A stretch of DNA of 64,000 nucleotides from Ruminococcus flavefaciens (GTDB lineage Bacteria; Bacillota; Clostridia; Oscillospirales; Ruminococcaceae): positions 64,603 to 128,602 of the forward strand of contig DFJW01000083.1 of the NCBI GenBank assembly GCA_002373775.1, given 5' to 3'. The stretch's first letter is position 1. Each line of letters starts with the position of its first letter. The notes beneath the pieces were generated by a model. That model was given only the letters and a program-made list of their open reading frames with translations, was not told the DNA's origin and searched no databases. Positions 43,124 through 52,457 of this stretch are shown piece by piece. The position numbers were made by a program, and so were the translations under genes.

Positions 43124-44052
43124 TATGTATTATCCTTTATATGAACATCAAGCTGATTGAACGGTATCTCTATATTCTCAGCATCCAGACGCGCTTTTAC
43201 AGCTTCGTTCATATTATACTTTTCCGCTATGTAGTCTTCATTCTTTACCCATACGAGAACATCTATAGAGATCGAGCTTTCGTTGTGCGATGCCATTCTC
43301 ACTACAGGCAGCTTATCCTTCAGGATAAGCGGTTCATGAGCTATTACGTCCAGTATAGCCTCACGCGCCTTATTGAAATCCGCACTGTAGCTTATATCAT
43401 ATCTCAGGTCGATACGCCTTGTGGGATTGTCTGTATAATTTACTATCTTTGCATCCGCTACTTTTCCGTTGGGTATGAATACGGTCTTGTTGTCAAACGT
43501 GATTATTCTTGTGTACAGGATGCTTATGGATTCGACTTTTCCCACGGAATTGTCGATCTCTATCGTATCCCCAGCTGAAAACGGCTTTGAAAAAAGTATT
43601 ATGAATCCGCCGGCAAGGTTCGAAAGACAGCTTTGCAGCGCAAGCGATATCGCAAGTCCCACTGCACCGAATATAGTGATTATGGACGACATCGGCACAT
43701 TTATTACTGTAAGTGCCATTATTATCACTACTGAAGAAAGGATTATCCTCACTAACGAGACAAGGAAACTCCTTGCTGCTCCGTCTATGTTTGAACGCCT
43801 CATCGTCCTTGATACCAAACGTGATATAAGCTTTGATATAAGCAATCCTATCACTAATATAAGTATCGCCATCAACAATGATGGCAGCGCATGCTTGAAA
43901 TGGTCGGCTGCTTTTTCAAATATGCTTGCAGTCCGTGTGACCTGCTCTTGTATAGTTGCAAACGAGGTCGTTGCTGTGTCGGTCGATGTCGGTGCCGCAG
44001 TTGTTGTCTCTGTCAGATCTTCAAACAGATCAGTGGCGATTATTACTTCCAA
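43123..44052 (-). CDS. Small-conductance mechanosensitive channel (MscS family)
   Basis: 309 residues. Helices at about 55-80, 100-125 and 128-150; the last, AVGLAISLALQSCLSNLAGGFIILFSKPFSAGDTIEI, is the MscS pore helix and start of the beta domain, followed by VGKVESISILYTRIITFDNKTVFIPNGKVADAKIVN. It opens on membrane tension to release solutes in osmotic downshock. The Thr-rich N-terminus (about 1-45) is unusual but short. A tandem promoter repeat lies upstream. Confidence 0.95.
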   Translation of the reverse strand: MEVIIATDLFEDLTETTTAAPTSTDTATTSFATIQEQVTRTASIFEKAADHFKHALPSLLMAILILVIGLLISKLISRLVSRTMRRSNIDGAARSFLVSLVRIILSSVVIIMALTVINVPMSSIITIFGAVGLAISLALQSCLSNLAGGFIILFSKPFSAGDTIEIDNSVGKVESISILYTRIITFDNKTVFIPNGKVADAKIVNYTDNPTRRIDLRYDISYSADFNKAREAILDVIAHEPLILKDKLPVVRMASHNESSISIDVLVWVKNEDYIAEKYNMNEAVKARLDAENIEIPFNQLDVHIKDNT

Positions 44053-44081
44053 TCATTTCAACTCCTATATACAGATAACTT

Positions 44082-44110
44082 ATTATAACATATAGTGAAG
44101 AAAATGGCAA
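44082..44110 (-). promoter_or_regulatory. Promoter of mscS (gene-proximal unit of repeat)
   Basis: On the minus strand, -35 TTGCCA (44105-44110), 17-bp spacer, -10 TATAAT (44082-44087), about 30 bp before the mscS ATG. Confidence 0.75.
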
Positions 44111-44276
44111 GAGCCGCGCGAAAAAACTTGACGTTCATAAAACTATACCGCGTTCAAGGGTGCAGCGTCACGCTGCTTATAACATATAGTGAAGAAAACG
44201 GCAAGAGCCGCGCAAAAAACTTGACGTTCATGAAACTACACCGCGTTCAAGGGTGCAGCGTCACGCTGCTATAACA
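44082..44276 (-). repeat. Tandem promoter repeat (94-bp period) with GCAGCGTCACGCTGC palindrome
   Basis: Two copies in minus-strand orientation. Each carries a promoter: TTGCCA-17-TATAAT (44082-44110) and TTGCCG-17-TATAAG (44176-44204), 94 bp apart. Each unit ends with the palindrome at 44162-44176 or 44255-44269 and the neighbouring CAAGGGT. The two copies differ at only a few positions. A truncated third unit (TTATAG plus TATG) begins at 44270. An identical 24-bp core, and the same 94-bp spacing, recur at 16474-16596 on the other strand. Confidence 0.88.
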
Positions 44277-44282
44277 TAAAAT

Positions 44283-44305
44283 GGCATCCGCATTGCACGG
44301 ATGCC
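44283..44305 (-). terminator. Terminator after the 100-residue gene
   Basis: An 8-bp stem GGCATCCG/CGGATGCC with a 7-nt loop; ATTTTAT follows on the minus strand. Confidence 0.75.
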
Positions 44306-44310
44306 AGAGT

Positions 44311-44613
44311 TCAGATGGATATACTGAGATAGTTCAACGCCCTTGAATATATGCTTCGCGGCCGGATACGGCTGTTTATCAGCATTTCTGCAAAATCTAC
44401 AGCATCCTCGACATTCCTTGAAAAATCAGGTATCGCCTCTTTTTCTCCGGATGAGTAGTCTTCTGCCTCGATCCCGTATGTAATGACTTTGTCTCCAAAC
44501 AGATCCATGCGTCCGGCTGTTACACGATATGCGACTTTGTTATCGCCGTACACTTCTAAATACACTGTCCTGTCATACACTTTCCGACTTATTTTTCTCA
44601 TGATACCGAACAT
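44311..44613 (-). CDS. Hypothetical protein (DUF6514-like), 100 residues
   Basis: The pattern RTVYLEVYGDNKVAYRVTAGRMD ... YGIEAEDYSSGEKEAIPDFSRNVEDAVDFAEMLINSRIRP matches small clostridial proteins grouped as DUF6514 by my recollection. It is soluble, with a beta-hairpin-like N-half and a helical C-half, and no catalytic motif. An RBS (AAGGGAGCAA) precedes the ATG. It has its own terminator. Function unknown. Confidence 0.75.
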   Translation of the reverse strand: MFGIMRKISRKVYDRTVYLEVYGDNKVAYRVTAGRMDLFGDKVITYGIEAEDYSSGEKEAIPDFSRNVEDAVDFAEMLINSRIRPRSIYSRALNYLSISI

Positions 44614-44742
44614 TATTATTGCTCCCTTCTTTGTTCCTGACCTTTCGGCAAATACTATTATATCATATCGCTGCCGCTGTGTGAACAGGTCTAAAACAGA
44701 GCCTTTGTTGTCATTAAGGGAGAATGTGTCGTTTCATGACGC

Positions 44743-45438
44743 TCAGTCAAGGTCGCTTATCTTGTTGAATATGTTCTGCATCTGTATGTCGGTCTCTGCT
44801 ATGCGTTCTGCACACTGACGCAGTTCTTCGGATATCTCCGCTGTTATAGCGGCTGATGGCTTGTATTTCAGCTGATGTTCAAGACTCGCCCAGAAATCCA
44901 TGGCTATGGTCCGCACTTGTATCTCTACCGGCGCATATGTCTTATGCGTGGAAAGATAGACCGGTACGCTGACTATGATGTGATAGCTCCTGTATCCGCT
45001 GGGCTTGGGATTCTTGATATAGTCCTTCTGCTTGATTATCGTAAAATCATCTCTGCTTGTGAGCATATCGACTATGCGGTATATGTCGCTTATGTAATAA
45101 CAGGTAACACGGATGCCTGCCATGTCAAGAAGATTCATGCGTGCAGATTCTGTTGTGATCGGCAGTCCTTTCTTCTGGAGCTTTCCTATTATGGACTGAG
45201 GAGACTTCAGCCGGCTTTCGATATTGTGTATCGGATTTCTCTGGAACTTTACACTGAATTCGTTGTCGATTATCGTAAGATAGGTCTTCACTACTTCTAT
45301 AGCTGAATCATACAGGTGCTGAAGCTGAAGAAAATCATACAAGACCTCGGCTATCTGTTCCTTGAAAGATTCATTCTGCGCCGGTACTGACGGTACAAGG
45401 CTCTCAAATGTCTCCCTGTAAAAATCCTTCTCACTCAT
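44743..45438 (-). CDS. Small alarmone synthetase, GTP pyrophosphokinase family (RelQ type)
   Basis: 231 residues from ATG 45438 (MSEKDFYRETF), with GGAAGGAAG upstream. The RelA/SpoT synthetase fold is clear: SRLKSPQSIIGKLQKKGL, MLDMAGIRVTCYYISDIY-like NLLDMAGIRVTCYYIS, KPSGYRSYHIIVSVP, and VEIQVRTIAMDFWASLEHQLKYK. It makes (p)ppGpp from ATP and GDP/GTP without a hydrolase domain, so it can only raise alarmone levels. The 132-nt reading upstream of the chosen start overlaps the end of the ABC gene and was rejected. Confidence 0.92.
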   Translation of the reverse strand: MSEKDFYRETFESLVPSVPAQNESFKEQIAEVLYDFLQLQHLYDSAIEVVKTYLTIIDNEFSVKFQRNPIHNIESRLKSPQSIIGKLQKKGLPITTESARMNLLDMAGIRVTCYYISDIYRIVDMLTSRDDFTIIKQKDYIKNPKPSGYRSYHIIVSVPVYLSTHKTYAPVEIQVRTIAMDFWASLEHQLKYKPSAAITAEISEELRQCAERIAETDIQMQNIFNKISDLD

Positions 45439-45475
45439 GTTTCTTCCTTCCTTTCTTTGCGTTTGGTTTATTATG

Positions 45476-47332
45476 TCATGTCTCGCCTTCAGAGTATTCA
45501 AAACTGCCGGATGTCTGATCGGCTTTGCTGAACTGCGTATTATATAGCTGGGTATATACTCCGCCTGCATTCACAAGCTGACTGTGAGTTCCCCTTTCTG
45601 CTATGGTTCCGTCCTTTATCACAAGTATCTCATCAGCTGAAAGGATAGTTGAAAGGCGGTGGGCTATGAGTATGCTCGTTCTGGAGGCTATGAGCGGTTC
45701 TATCGCATCTTGTATCTTCTGCTCAGATATGGAGTCGAGCGCTGATGTTGCTTCGTCGAATATCATGAGCGCAGGATCTTTCAGCAGCACACGGGCTATG
45801 GATATCCTCTGCTTTTCGCCTCCGGAAAGTTTCAGTCCGCGGTTTCCTACGACTGTGTCAAGACCTGTTTCCTGATTCTGGATGAAGTCGTATATATTCG
45901 CCTTACGGCATGCTTCTATGAGTTCTTCTTCTGTTGCTTCCGGTTTTGCGTAGAGCAGATTGTCACGGATCGTTCCGTTGAAAAGATATGTCTCCTGGCT
46001 TACTATACCGATGTTGTCACGAAGATATGAAAGATCAAGCTTTCGTACATCTATGCCGTCAAACATCACCGTTCCTGATGTAACGTCATAGAGACGCGGT
46101 ATCAGGTTCACCAGCGTGCTCTTTCCTGAACCGGAAGGTCCTACGACTGCTATACATTTTCCGCTCTCAAGGCTGAAATTGATGTTTTCAAGTATCTGCC
46201 GCTCTTTATCATAATAGAACCCGACTTCTCTGAAATCTACTCTGCCCTCCGCCGGAACATCAGGTGTCACTGCATCAGGGGCATTCTCTATCTCAGCCGG
46301 CATGTCAAAATACTCGAATATCCTCGTAAACATCGCCATTGAACGGATCCAGTCCACCTGTATATTGAGCAGCTGGTTTACAGGTCCGTACATCTTTCCC
46401 AGAAGAGCTACGAGTACGGTTATGTCGCCGACTGTAAGCGAATCATCGTATTTCATCATCAGTACTCCGCCTGCAAGATATATCAGCATCGGTCCGATAC
46501 TCGAAAATGTGCTCAGTGCTACTCTGAACCAGCGGCCTGCCATGCTTTCGCGGATATTCAGCTTTATCATCCGGCGGTTCACTTCTTCATACTTGTGATA
46601 CTCTTTTTCCTCCGTACCGAACAGCTTTACAAGCAGCTGACCGCTTACTGACATGGTTTCATTGAGTATGCCGTTTATCTCGTCATTGCACGCCTGTGAT
46701 TCCTTGGTTATGGTCCAGCGTGTCTTCCCGGCACTGCGCGTCGGTATGACAAACAGCGGAATGACCGCCATTCCCACTATCGCCAGTATCCAGCTCTGTC
46801 TGAACATAACTATAAGTGCCACGATAAGTGTTATCGAATTTGACAGGATGCTGGTGAGTGTGCTCGTTATTATCTGCTGTACTCCGGATATGTCACTTGT
46901 CATGCGCGTGATTATATCGCCCTGATTATTCGATGTGAAAAAGCGCTGGGACATTTTTTGCAGATGCCGGTACATCCGGTTCCTCATATCAAATGTTATG
47001 TGCTGGGCTATCCATGTATTCATGTAACTCTCAAGCACTCCTATGAGATTTGCACCGAGAGTTACCGCAAGAGTAAGCACTATGAAGAATATCAGTTTGC
47101 TCATGCTCCTGCCGATGAGTCCTTCATCTATGATCTTTCCGGTCAGGACCGACGGCAGCAGGTTGAGTACGGATGAGATGATTATCGCAGTCAGCACTAC
47201 GAGCATCTGTTTCCAGTAGGGCTTCAGATATGAGAATATCCTCTTCAGCAGCCCTTTCGTGACCTTGGGCGCATTCTTCTTCTCTTCTTCCGTAAGGAAG
47301 CTTGCCCCTCTCGGTCCTCCCATTGGCGGCAT
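45476..47332 (-). CDS. ABC exporter half-transporter (MsbA/LmrA type)
   Basis: 618 residues: an exporter-type membrane domain with six helices (about 35-330), then an ATPase domain with Walker A GPSGSGKSTLV, the Q-loop, signature LSGGEKQRISIAR, Walker B LMIFDEATSALD, and the H-loop AHRLSTIL. Such half-transporters act as homodimers or heterodimers and export drugs, lipids or peptides. No partner gene is adjacent. The N-terminus begins with a short MPPMGGPRG motif typical of Gram-positive heterodimeric subunits. Confidence 0.94.
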   Translation of the reverse strand: MPPMGGPRGASFLTEEEKKNAPKVTKGLLKRIFSYLKPYWKQMLVVLTAIIISSVLNLLPSVLTGKIIDEGLIGRSMSKLIFFIVLTLAVTLGANLIGVLESYMNTWIAQHITFDMRNRMYRHLQKMSQRFFTSNNQGDIITRMTSDISGVQQIITSTLTSILSNSITLIVALIVMFRQSWILAIVGMAVIPLFVIPTRSAGKTRWTITKESQACNDEINGILNETMSVSGQLLVKLFGTEEKEYHKYEEVNRRMIKLNIRESMAGRWFRVALSTFSSIGPMLIYLAGGVLMMKYDDSLTVGDITVLVALLGKMYGPVNQLLNIQVDWIRSMAMFTRIFEYFDMPAEIENAPDAVTPDVPAEGRVDFREVGFYYDKERQILENINFSLESGKCIAVVGPSGSGKSTLVNLIPRLYDVTSGTVMFDGIDVRKLDLSYLRDNIGIVSQETYLFNGTIRDNLLYAKPEATEEELIEACRKANIYDFIQNQETGLDTVVGNRGLKLSGGEKQRISIARVLLKDPALMIFDEATSALDSISEQKIQDAIEPLIASRTSILIAHRLSTILSADEILVIKDGTIAERGTHSQLVNAGGVYTQLYNTQFSKADQTSGSFEYSEGET

Positions 47333-47336
47333 ATTA

Positions 47337-50147
47337 TCACTCCTCGGTAAGTTTTAATTGTTCTGTCGTCAATTCAAATGCCGGTTCAAATCTGTCTGAA
47401 AGTATATATTCGGTCAGGCTTCTGGCAAATGCACGGACTTCAGGTTGTCCGATCACCTCCCGGAGCCTGCTTGTACATACAAGGAGCTTTCCTTTTCCTA
47501 CACGTGCCTCATAAAGCAGCCCGAGTTTATGATTGCGCTCGAAATTGTCTATGACCTGCACTACGGGAAGATATCCGGCAGGAGTATCATCAAGTACAGC
47601 GCTTTCTGAATGTTTCACTATCTGATACCACTGGGGTGTTGAATAGAATTCGGACGGGAAACCTGAAAGTGCCGGATGTTCATTATCTATGAGCAGTCCG
47701 AGCGTACCCACCGGTATCTCCCTGCCCATGCTCTCCGATATACTGCGGAACATAGGATAACACCAGAAATCTGTGCAGTAGGTGCCTTTTATGCTCTCTG
47801 CAAGCTCATTGGGAAGATACATTACACGTTCCCCCTGTGCAAGCAGTCTTTCAGCTTCTGCAAGTTCAGATGTGACATATGCTGAGACTCCGTCTTTCTC
47901 TGTCTTTCCGGAAAGCACAGCATCGTTTCCTCCGGGGTATGCGTATAGTTCATACTGATTGACTGCGTCAGGTGCATCTGTGAGTTTGCCTTCACGGTCA
48001 AGCATGCGTATGTCAAGCAGTATTTTTCCGCTGTATGGGACGGTGAACTCTATAGTGCCCACTTTCCCAACGCCTGTGAATCCGTCAGGTATTACGATAT
48101 CCTCCTGCTCCTCATCAGTTGACCACGCAAGACGCTTGCCGGTCAGTGGTTTACCGCTCATATTGCGGACAAGCACCGGAATCTCCAGTTTCTGTCCGAC
48201 TTCGACTACAAAGCTGTCTATTTCCGCAAGTATAACGATATCAGAACAGAATCCAAGCCATTTTCTGCGAAGATCATATCTGCGCACGAATCTCTTCTCT
48301 CTCATGAGCGGATCAAGCATGCCGACTATTGCCACGCATTGTCCGGGAAAATCCTGAAGGTCAAGGAGCTGGAATCCGGATATGTGCTCTGAACGCATCG
48401 CTGCTTCTATTTCAAGTTTATAGCATGAGAATGCAAGCATTCCGGATGCCATGTGGAACTTTTCAGCAAGTCCCTCCATGCCCTTCGCTCTGAGACGTTC
48501 CCTGAATATGTCAAGGTATCCGGCTTTCAACACTCCGGTATAATCAGAAACTGTGTCCAGATCCGGGTATGAACAATACTGACCTACTTCGTGTGTCACT
48601 ATAGGTCTGTCAGGCACAAATGGGCGTTTTTCATTCTCAACGTGTACCTTCTTCACGCCTGTGCCGTACTGTATCTCTATATCGCCTGCTTCATCAGATG
48701 TTACTGATGCTGCTTCAGGGGATATCAGATCATCATACGAATGTACTGTATTCGGGATGTCGGTCTGTACAAATCCGAGTGGTGCATCGCACATCGCATA
48801 CGAACCGCGTATCAGTCTGTTTTTACCGAGACGTACTCCGGAAAAGAAATCGTCATTTGGCTGAAGATTCGGGTAGAACTGGAAGTTATTGCTGCCCTGC
48901 GTATACAGCCGGCGTCTGTCTTGACAGTATTCACCGAGGATATCGTTGATACGCTCAGGACTGCCCCATAATTCATTGCCAAGTGACATCATCACAAACG
49001 ACGGATGATCGCCGTATGCTTCTATGATACGTCTGCCCTCCTCTATGAGGTATTCCTGTGCCGCTCTGTCACATTCTTCATCGTCAAGGCTGTGGACTGT
49101 TCCCCAATAAGGCAGCTCGGGCTGCATATATATGCCGAGTATGTCTGCCGCAGTGAATGCAGCTTCGGGGGGACAGCATGTGTGGAAGCGATAGTGATTT
49201 ATGCCCCAGTCCTTTGCGATACTGAACACTCTGCTCCATTCTTCAACTGTTGTCGGTGCAGCTCCCGTCAGCGGAAATACCATCCCGTCATGCTTTCCGC
49301 GCAGAAATATCTGTTCACCATTCAGAAGAAGTTGCATCCCTTCTGCACTGATACTGCGCAGTCCGAACGAAACAGTGTGTATGTCATTGCTTCCGCATAC
49401 GGCTGTTTTCAGCGTCCATATCACCGGTGAATGCTCGCTCCAGAGCGGTGCTTCATCGCCAAGTTCTACTGTTACGCTATGCTCGGTACCTGAAAGATGA
49501 CAGATCTTATTATCAAGCACTGTGCCGTCGGACGATGTGCCCCATATATTCACATCCGCTGTATCTGTGCCTTCCAGTGTATAGCGAAGTTCGACCTGCC
49601 GTTTTTCTGCATCAGGATAGGCATGGATGCTTCGGATGCCGTTTTGTTCGGATATCCTCAGCGATATCTCTCCTGTTATGCCGTTCCAGTTCGTCTGGGT
49701 GTCCGGCGAGGTCATGTGTCCGCCTTTGATCGGATAACCGGTATTGCAGACTCTGATACATATCCTCAGCTCAGGCTCTGATGCGAACCGGGATATATCA
49801 TATATGTGCGGTGTACACAGACTGTCTCTGCTGCCTGCGTACTCTCCGTTTATCCACAGCTCTGTCAGCCTCGTCCTTTCAAGGAACAGCTCAAGCTTTT
49901 TGCCGGCAACTGAATCGCCTAAATCCACGCTGCGGCAAAACCATGCTGCTCCTTCATATTTATACTCTTCTGTGAGATAGTCCTTTTCCTTTGTTTCATT
50001 GCGTCTGCCTTTCTGTGCCATTGCTGTTGTAGAGGGAAGTACAATGGTATCAGTCAGCTTGTTTCCGGAAACGGTCTCTCCCGTCCCCTGCATCGCCTCA
50101 TCTGCAAGGAACTCCCACTCGCCTGAGAGATCAATTCTTGATAGCAT
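47337..50147 (-). CDS. Glycoside hydrolase family 2 protein
   Basis: 936 residues without a signal peptide, so intracellular. N-terminal jelly-roll (about 1-180) and immunoglobulin-like domain (about 180-280) precede a TIM barrel. The acid/base Glu is E392 in MMSLGNELWGSP and the nucleophile is E520 in IVTHEVGQYCSYPD. The C-terminal 300 residues form an extra beta-rich region, with PTYCTDFWCYP-like sequences near 815-830 not assigned. Members include beta-galactosidases, beta-glucuronidases and mannosidases; the barrel segment RPFVPDRPIVTHEVGQY suggests a subfamily acting on plant cell-wall oligosaccharides, not resolved here. Its gene follows the TPM lipoprotein. Confidence 0.9.
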   Translation of the reverse strand: MLSRIDLSGEWEFLADEAMQGTGETVSGNKLTDTIVLPSTTAMAQKGRRNETKEKDYLTEEYKYEGAAWFCRSVDLGDSVAGKKLELFLERTRLTELWINGEYAGSRDSLCTPHIYDISRFASEPELRICIRVCNTGYPIKGGHMTSPDTQTNWNGITGEISLRISEQNGIRSIHAYPDAEKRQVELRYTLEGTDTADVNIWGTSSDGTVLDNKICHLSGTEHSVTVELGDEAPLWSEHSPVIWTLKTAVCGSNDIHTVSFGLRSISAEGMQLLLNGEQIFLRGKHDGMVFPLTGAAPTTVEEWSRVFSIAKDWGINHYRFHTCCPPEAAFTAADILGIYMQPELPYWGTVHSLDDEECDRAAQEYLIEEGRRIIEAYGDHPSFVMMSLGNELWGSPERINDILGEYCQDRRRLYTQGSNNFQFYPNLQPNDDFFSGVRLGKNRLIRGSYAMCDAPLGFVQTDIPNTVHSYDDLISPEAASVTSDEAGDIEIQYGTGVKKVHVENEKRPFVPDRPIVTHEVGQYCSYPDLDTVSDYTGVLKAGYLDIFRERLRAKGMEGLAEKFHMASGMLAFSCYKLEIEAAMRSEHISGFQLLDLQDFPGQCVAIVGMLDPLMREKRFVRRYDLRRKWLGFCSDIVILAEIDSFVVEVGQKLEIPVLVRNMSGKPLTGKRLAWSTDEEQEDIVIPDGFTGVGKVGTIEFTVPYSGKILLDIRMLDREGKLTDAPDAVNQYELYAYPGGNDAVLSGKTEKDGVSAYVTSELAEAERLLAQGERVMYLPNELAESIKGTYCTDFWCYPMFRSISESMGREIPVGTLGLLIDNEHPALSGFPSEFYSTPQWYQIVKHSESAVLDDTPAGYLPVVQVIDNFERNHKLGLLYEARVGKGKLLVCTSRLREVIGQPEVRAFARSLTEYILSDRFEPAFELTTEQLKLTEE

Positions 50148-50171
50148 AATTACATTTCACATCCAATACTT

Positions 50172-51098
50172 TTATTTGTTTATCGCTTCTATGACAGAAT
50201 TCAGGGCAGCCGGATATGAGCCGCTCTTTACGTCAGTCTGTGCCTTGGAAACGGCTGCTTCAAGTCCTTCCGGCTGTTCTCCGGAAGAATATGCGAGCAT
50301 TTCCTTTTTTGCTGTATCTATCATTATCATTGAGCCGCTGCCGCCTTTGTAACGTCTCTCACAATAACTCCTGAGCACCTCCTCATTTGTCTTGTCGGTA
50401 GTGTTTGAGGTAACAAGTACAGACAATTCATTATTTCCTGCCGCAAGCTTCGCCTCAAGACTTGTGACATTTTCTTCTCCGAGTTCGCCGGAATTGTCGA
50501 ATACACGCGAAGGACAAAGCTCGCCAAGCTTCATCAGTCTCAGGACCGCATTTTTATTGTCTCCGTTGATGATATCTTTCGTCGCATTGAAAAATGCTCT
50601 GTCCTGCTGTTCCTCGGTTATGTAATTCTCACAGCTGCCTGTGAGATAAAGAAGATCGTTGTTTGTATCATTGTTTATCAGAAGCAGCATCCCGCTGCCC
50701 CTGCCCTCGTATATCTCTTCATATGCCTGTTCAGCATAATTATACGGAGTTTTCTCCTCAAGGTCATCGGTGATGACCACTGCGATGTTTATGAGCCGTT
50801 CCTCATACAGATATTCTGCGTAGTCGTTGCAGACTTTGAGGTCTTCCGCACTGAGAAAATCAGTGTTTCCGTATACATATGTACCTTCAGCAGCGTTGAG
50901 TTCGGGCAGTACCGGCGCCGGCTCCGTAACCGGGACGTATTCCTCTGTCTCCGACGGCACGGAAGTCGTCGTCATGATATCCGGACTTGCAGGCTGATCT
51001 GCCGGGCTTTCCGACTTTTTCAGAGAGCAGCCGCCCATTATTGCCATAACTGCCAGAGCCGCAGCAGATATACATATTATTTTTTTCAAAAAAATCAT
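50172..51098 (-). CDS. TPM-domain lipoprotein
   Basis: 308 residues from ATG 51098. A lipoprotein signal peptide with lipobox MGGC (Cys about 23) is followed by a Ser/Pro/Glu-rich linker. Two TPM-like alpha/beta domains follow: FLSAEDLKVCNDYAEYLYEERLINIAVVITDD...RGSGMLLLINNDTNNDLLYLTG and the second near 205-308, ELSVLVTSNTTDK...GGSGSMIMIDTAKKEMLAYSSG. TPM domains act in photosystem II repair in plants and have phosphatase activity in some cases; in bacteria the role is unclear. The start lacks a strong RBS. Confidence 0.8.
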   Translation of the reverse strand: MIFLKKIICISAAALAVMAIMGGCSLKKSESPADQPASPDIMTTTSVPSETEEYVPVTEPAPVLPELNAAEGTYVYGNTDFLSAEDLKVCNDYAEYLYEERLINIAVVITDDLEEKTPYNYAEQAYEEIYEGRGSGMLLLINNDTNNDLLYLTGSCENYITEEQQDRAFFNATKDIINGDNKNAVLRLMKLGELCPSRVFDNSGELGEENVTSLEAKLAAGNNELSVLVTSNTTDKTNEEVLRSYCERRYKGGSGSMIMIDTAKKEMLAYSSGEQPEGLEAAVSKAQTDVKSGSYPAALNSVIEAINK

Positions 51099-51201
51099 CC
51101 TTTGCTCTTGTAATATACTTAATATTTTAGTATAATTTAATAGAAAAATCAAGAGCATATCAGTAATTTCACGATTATTTTTTGTTAAGGATGTGTTTTT
51201 T

Positions 51202-52017
51202 ATGGACTACAGCGTTAAAGGCAATGATATCATAGTTTCAGAACCGGATCTTGATCTCGATGAAACTCTCGACTGCGGACAGGCTTTCCGATGGAAAAAG
51301 ATACCTTCAGACTATCAGTGTACCTATACCGGAAGATTCCTGAATACTCCGCTGACTGTCTCGCAGACAGGCAATGGCAGTTTCATTTTCCATGATACGA
51401 CTGAGAATGACTTCGTTCAGAAATGGATCGACTATTTCGACTTCAATACAGACTATTCCGAACTGAAGCGCTTGTTCTCGGAAGATGATACCCTCAGGAA
51501 GGCTTGCAGTTTCGCTGGCGGTATCCGTCTTCTGAGACAGGACAGCTGGGAATGCCTTATTTCCTTTATTATTTCCCAGAACAATAATATCCCGAGGATC
51601 AAAGGTATCATCGACAGGCTCTGCGAACACTACGATAGCGCTTTCCCGGATGCCGCTATGCTCTATCCGGAAACTCCGGATAGCCTTGCTTTTCTCAGAA
51701 GCGGTTTCCGTGCAAAGTATCTATGCGACGCTGCTCAGAAAGTGTTCGGCGGTCAATGTGACCTCAATGCTGTTGCCGAGATGCCTATTGACGACGCAAG
51801 AGCCGCTCTTAAAAATATCAAGGGCGTCGGTCCCAAAGTTGCAGAATGCGTCCTCCTCTTCGGTATGCACCGCACAGACGCTTTCCCGGTGGACGTATGG
51901 ATAAAACGTGTCCTCGAAAAATACTATCCGGACGGATTCCCGGATTTCGCAAAGGCAGAAGGCGGTATTGCTCAGCAGTACCTCTTTCACTACATAAGGA
52001 ATCTGCCGGATGATTAA
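51202..52017 (+). CDS. ogg: 8-oxoguanine DNA glycosylase (Ogg type)
   Basis: 271 residues from ATG 51202. It excises oxidised guanine. The N-terminal domain contains DLDETLDCGQAFRWKKI, followed by the helix-hairpin-helix with catalytic Lys and Asp: ALKNIKGVGPKVAECVLLFGMHRTDAFPVDVWIKRVLEKYY (Lys in GPKVA, Asp in FPVDVW). ISFIISQNNNIPRIKGIIDRLCEHY is the preceding conserved loop. AAGG at 51187-51190 supplies the RBS for ATG 51202, whereas the GTG at 51193 is too close. Confidence 0.95.
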   Translation: MDYSVKGNDIIVSEPDLDLDETLDCGQAFRWKKIPSDYQCTYTGRFLNTPLTVSQTGNGSFIFHDTTENDFVQKWIDYFDFNTDYSELKRLFSEDDTLRKACSFAGGIRLLRQDSWECLISFIISQNNNIPRIKGIIDRLCEHYDSAFPDAAMLYPETPDSLAFLRSGFRAKYLCDAAQKVFGGQCDLNAVAEMPIDDARAALKNIKGVGPKVAECVLLFGMHRTDAFPVDVWIKRVLEKYYPDGFPDFAKAEGGIAQQYLFHYIRNLPDD

Positions 52018-52067
52018 AACTCCGATGTGCGTCAATAATCTCCATAAATACTTTTTATGGAGGACGT

Positions 52068-52313
52068 ATGATAAAAGGTGTGAATAAAAAAATAATTGAA
52101 GTAAAGACGGACAGCGTATATTTCGAAAAGGCTGTTTTCTATCTGAGACCGTGTGTCAGGAAACTGCCGGAAGAAGTCTCGCGGGAAGAGACTGCACGAT
52201 TCGTTAGTATGATAGTGCCGGATGCTCACTGCTGTAAACGCTTTCCTTTCAGACTGCTCGCCGTCTCTCTGCTCCTGCTTATAACGGCAGGAGCTTTCAC
52301 TTTACTGCGATAG
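52068..52313 (+). CDS. Small tail-anchored membrane protein, 81 residues
   Basis: A single membrane helix lies at the C-terminus (LLAVSLLLLITAGAFTLL, about 62-80), preceded by a basic, cytosolic domain of 60 residues with a SREETARFVSMIVPDAHCC stretch. RBS GGAGG is 6 nt before the ATG. The sequence is not recognised. It follows ogg by 50 nt and may be co-transcribed. The tail-anchored topology suggests a membrane regulator, but this is inference. Confidence 0.65.
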   Translation: MIKGVNKKIIEVKTDSVYFEKAVFYLRPCVRKLPEEVSREETARFVSMIVPDAHCCKRFPFRLLAVSLLLLITAGAFTLLR

Positions 52314-52365
52314 CTTTATTGCAAAGCAATATTCTTTTATTTTCAGCAATATTTTTCAAAAGGTA

Positions 52366-52394
52366 TGGACAAATTGAACCGTGTGTGATATAAT
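52366..52394 (+). promoter_or_regulatory. Promoter of the AraC-type gene
   Basis: -35 TGGACA (52366-52371), 17-bp spacer, -10 TATAAT (52389-52394), about 64 bp before the start codon. Confidence 0.75.
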
Positions 52395-52408
52395 TAACTT
52401 AAAAGAAT

Positions 52409-52437
52409 GCTGAGATGGCATTAGGCAGCCTCTCAGC
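52409..52437 (+). other. Leader hairpin before the AraC-type gene
   Basis: GCTGAGA (52409-52415) pairs with TCTCAGC (52431-52437) and GGC with GCC inside, forming a near-perfect 10-bp stem in the mRNA leader, 5 nt before the AAGGAG RBS. It may control translation. Confidence 0.55.
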
Positions 52438-52457
52438 AGTATAAGGAGTTTATCATT

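Noticed and set aside
43469..44095. 208-residue plus-strand ORF
   Set aside because: Antisense to mscS, whose pore motif is clear; no RBS or homology.
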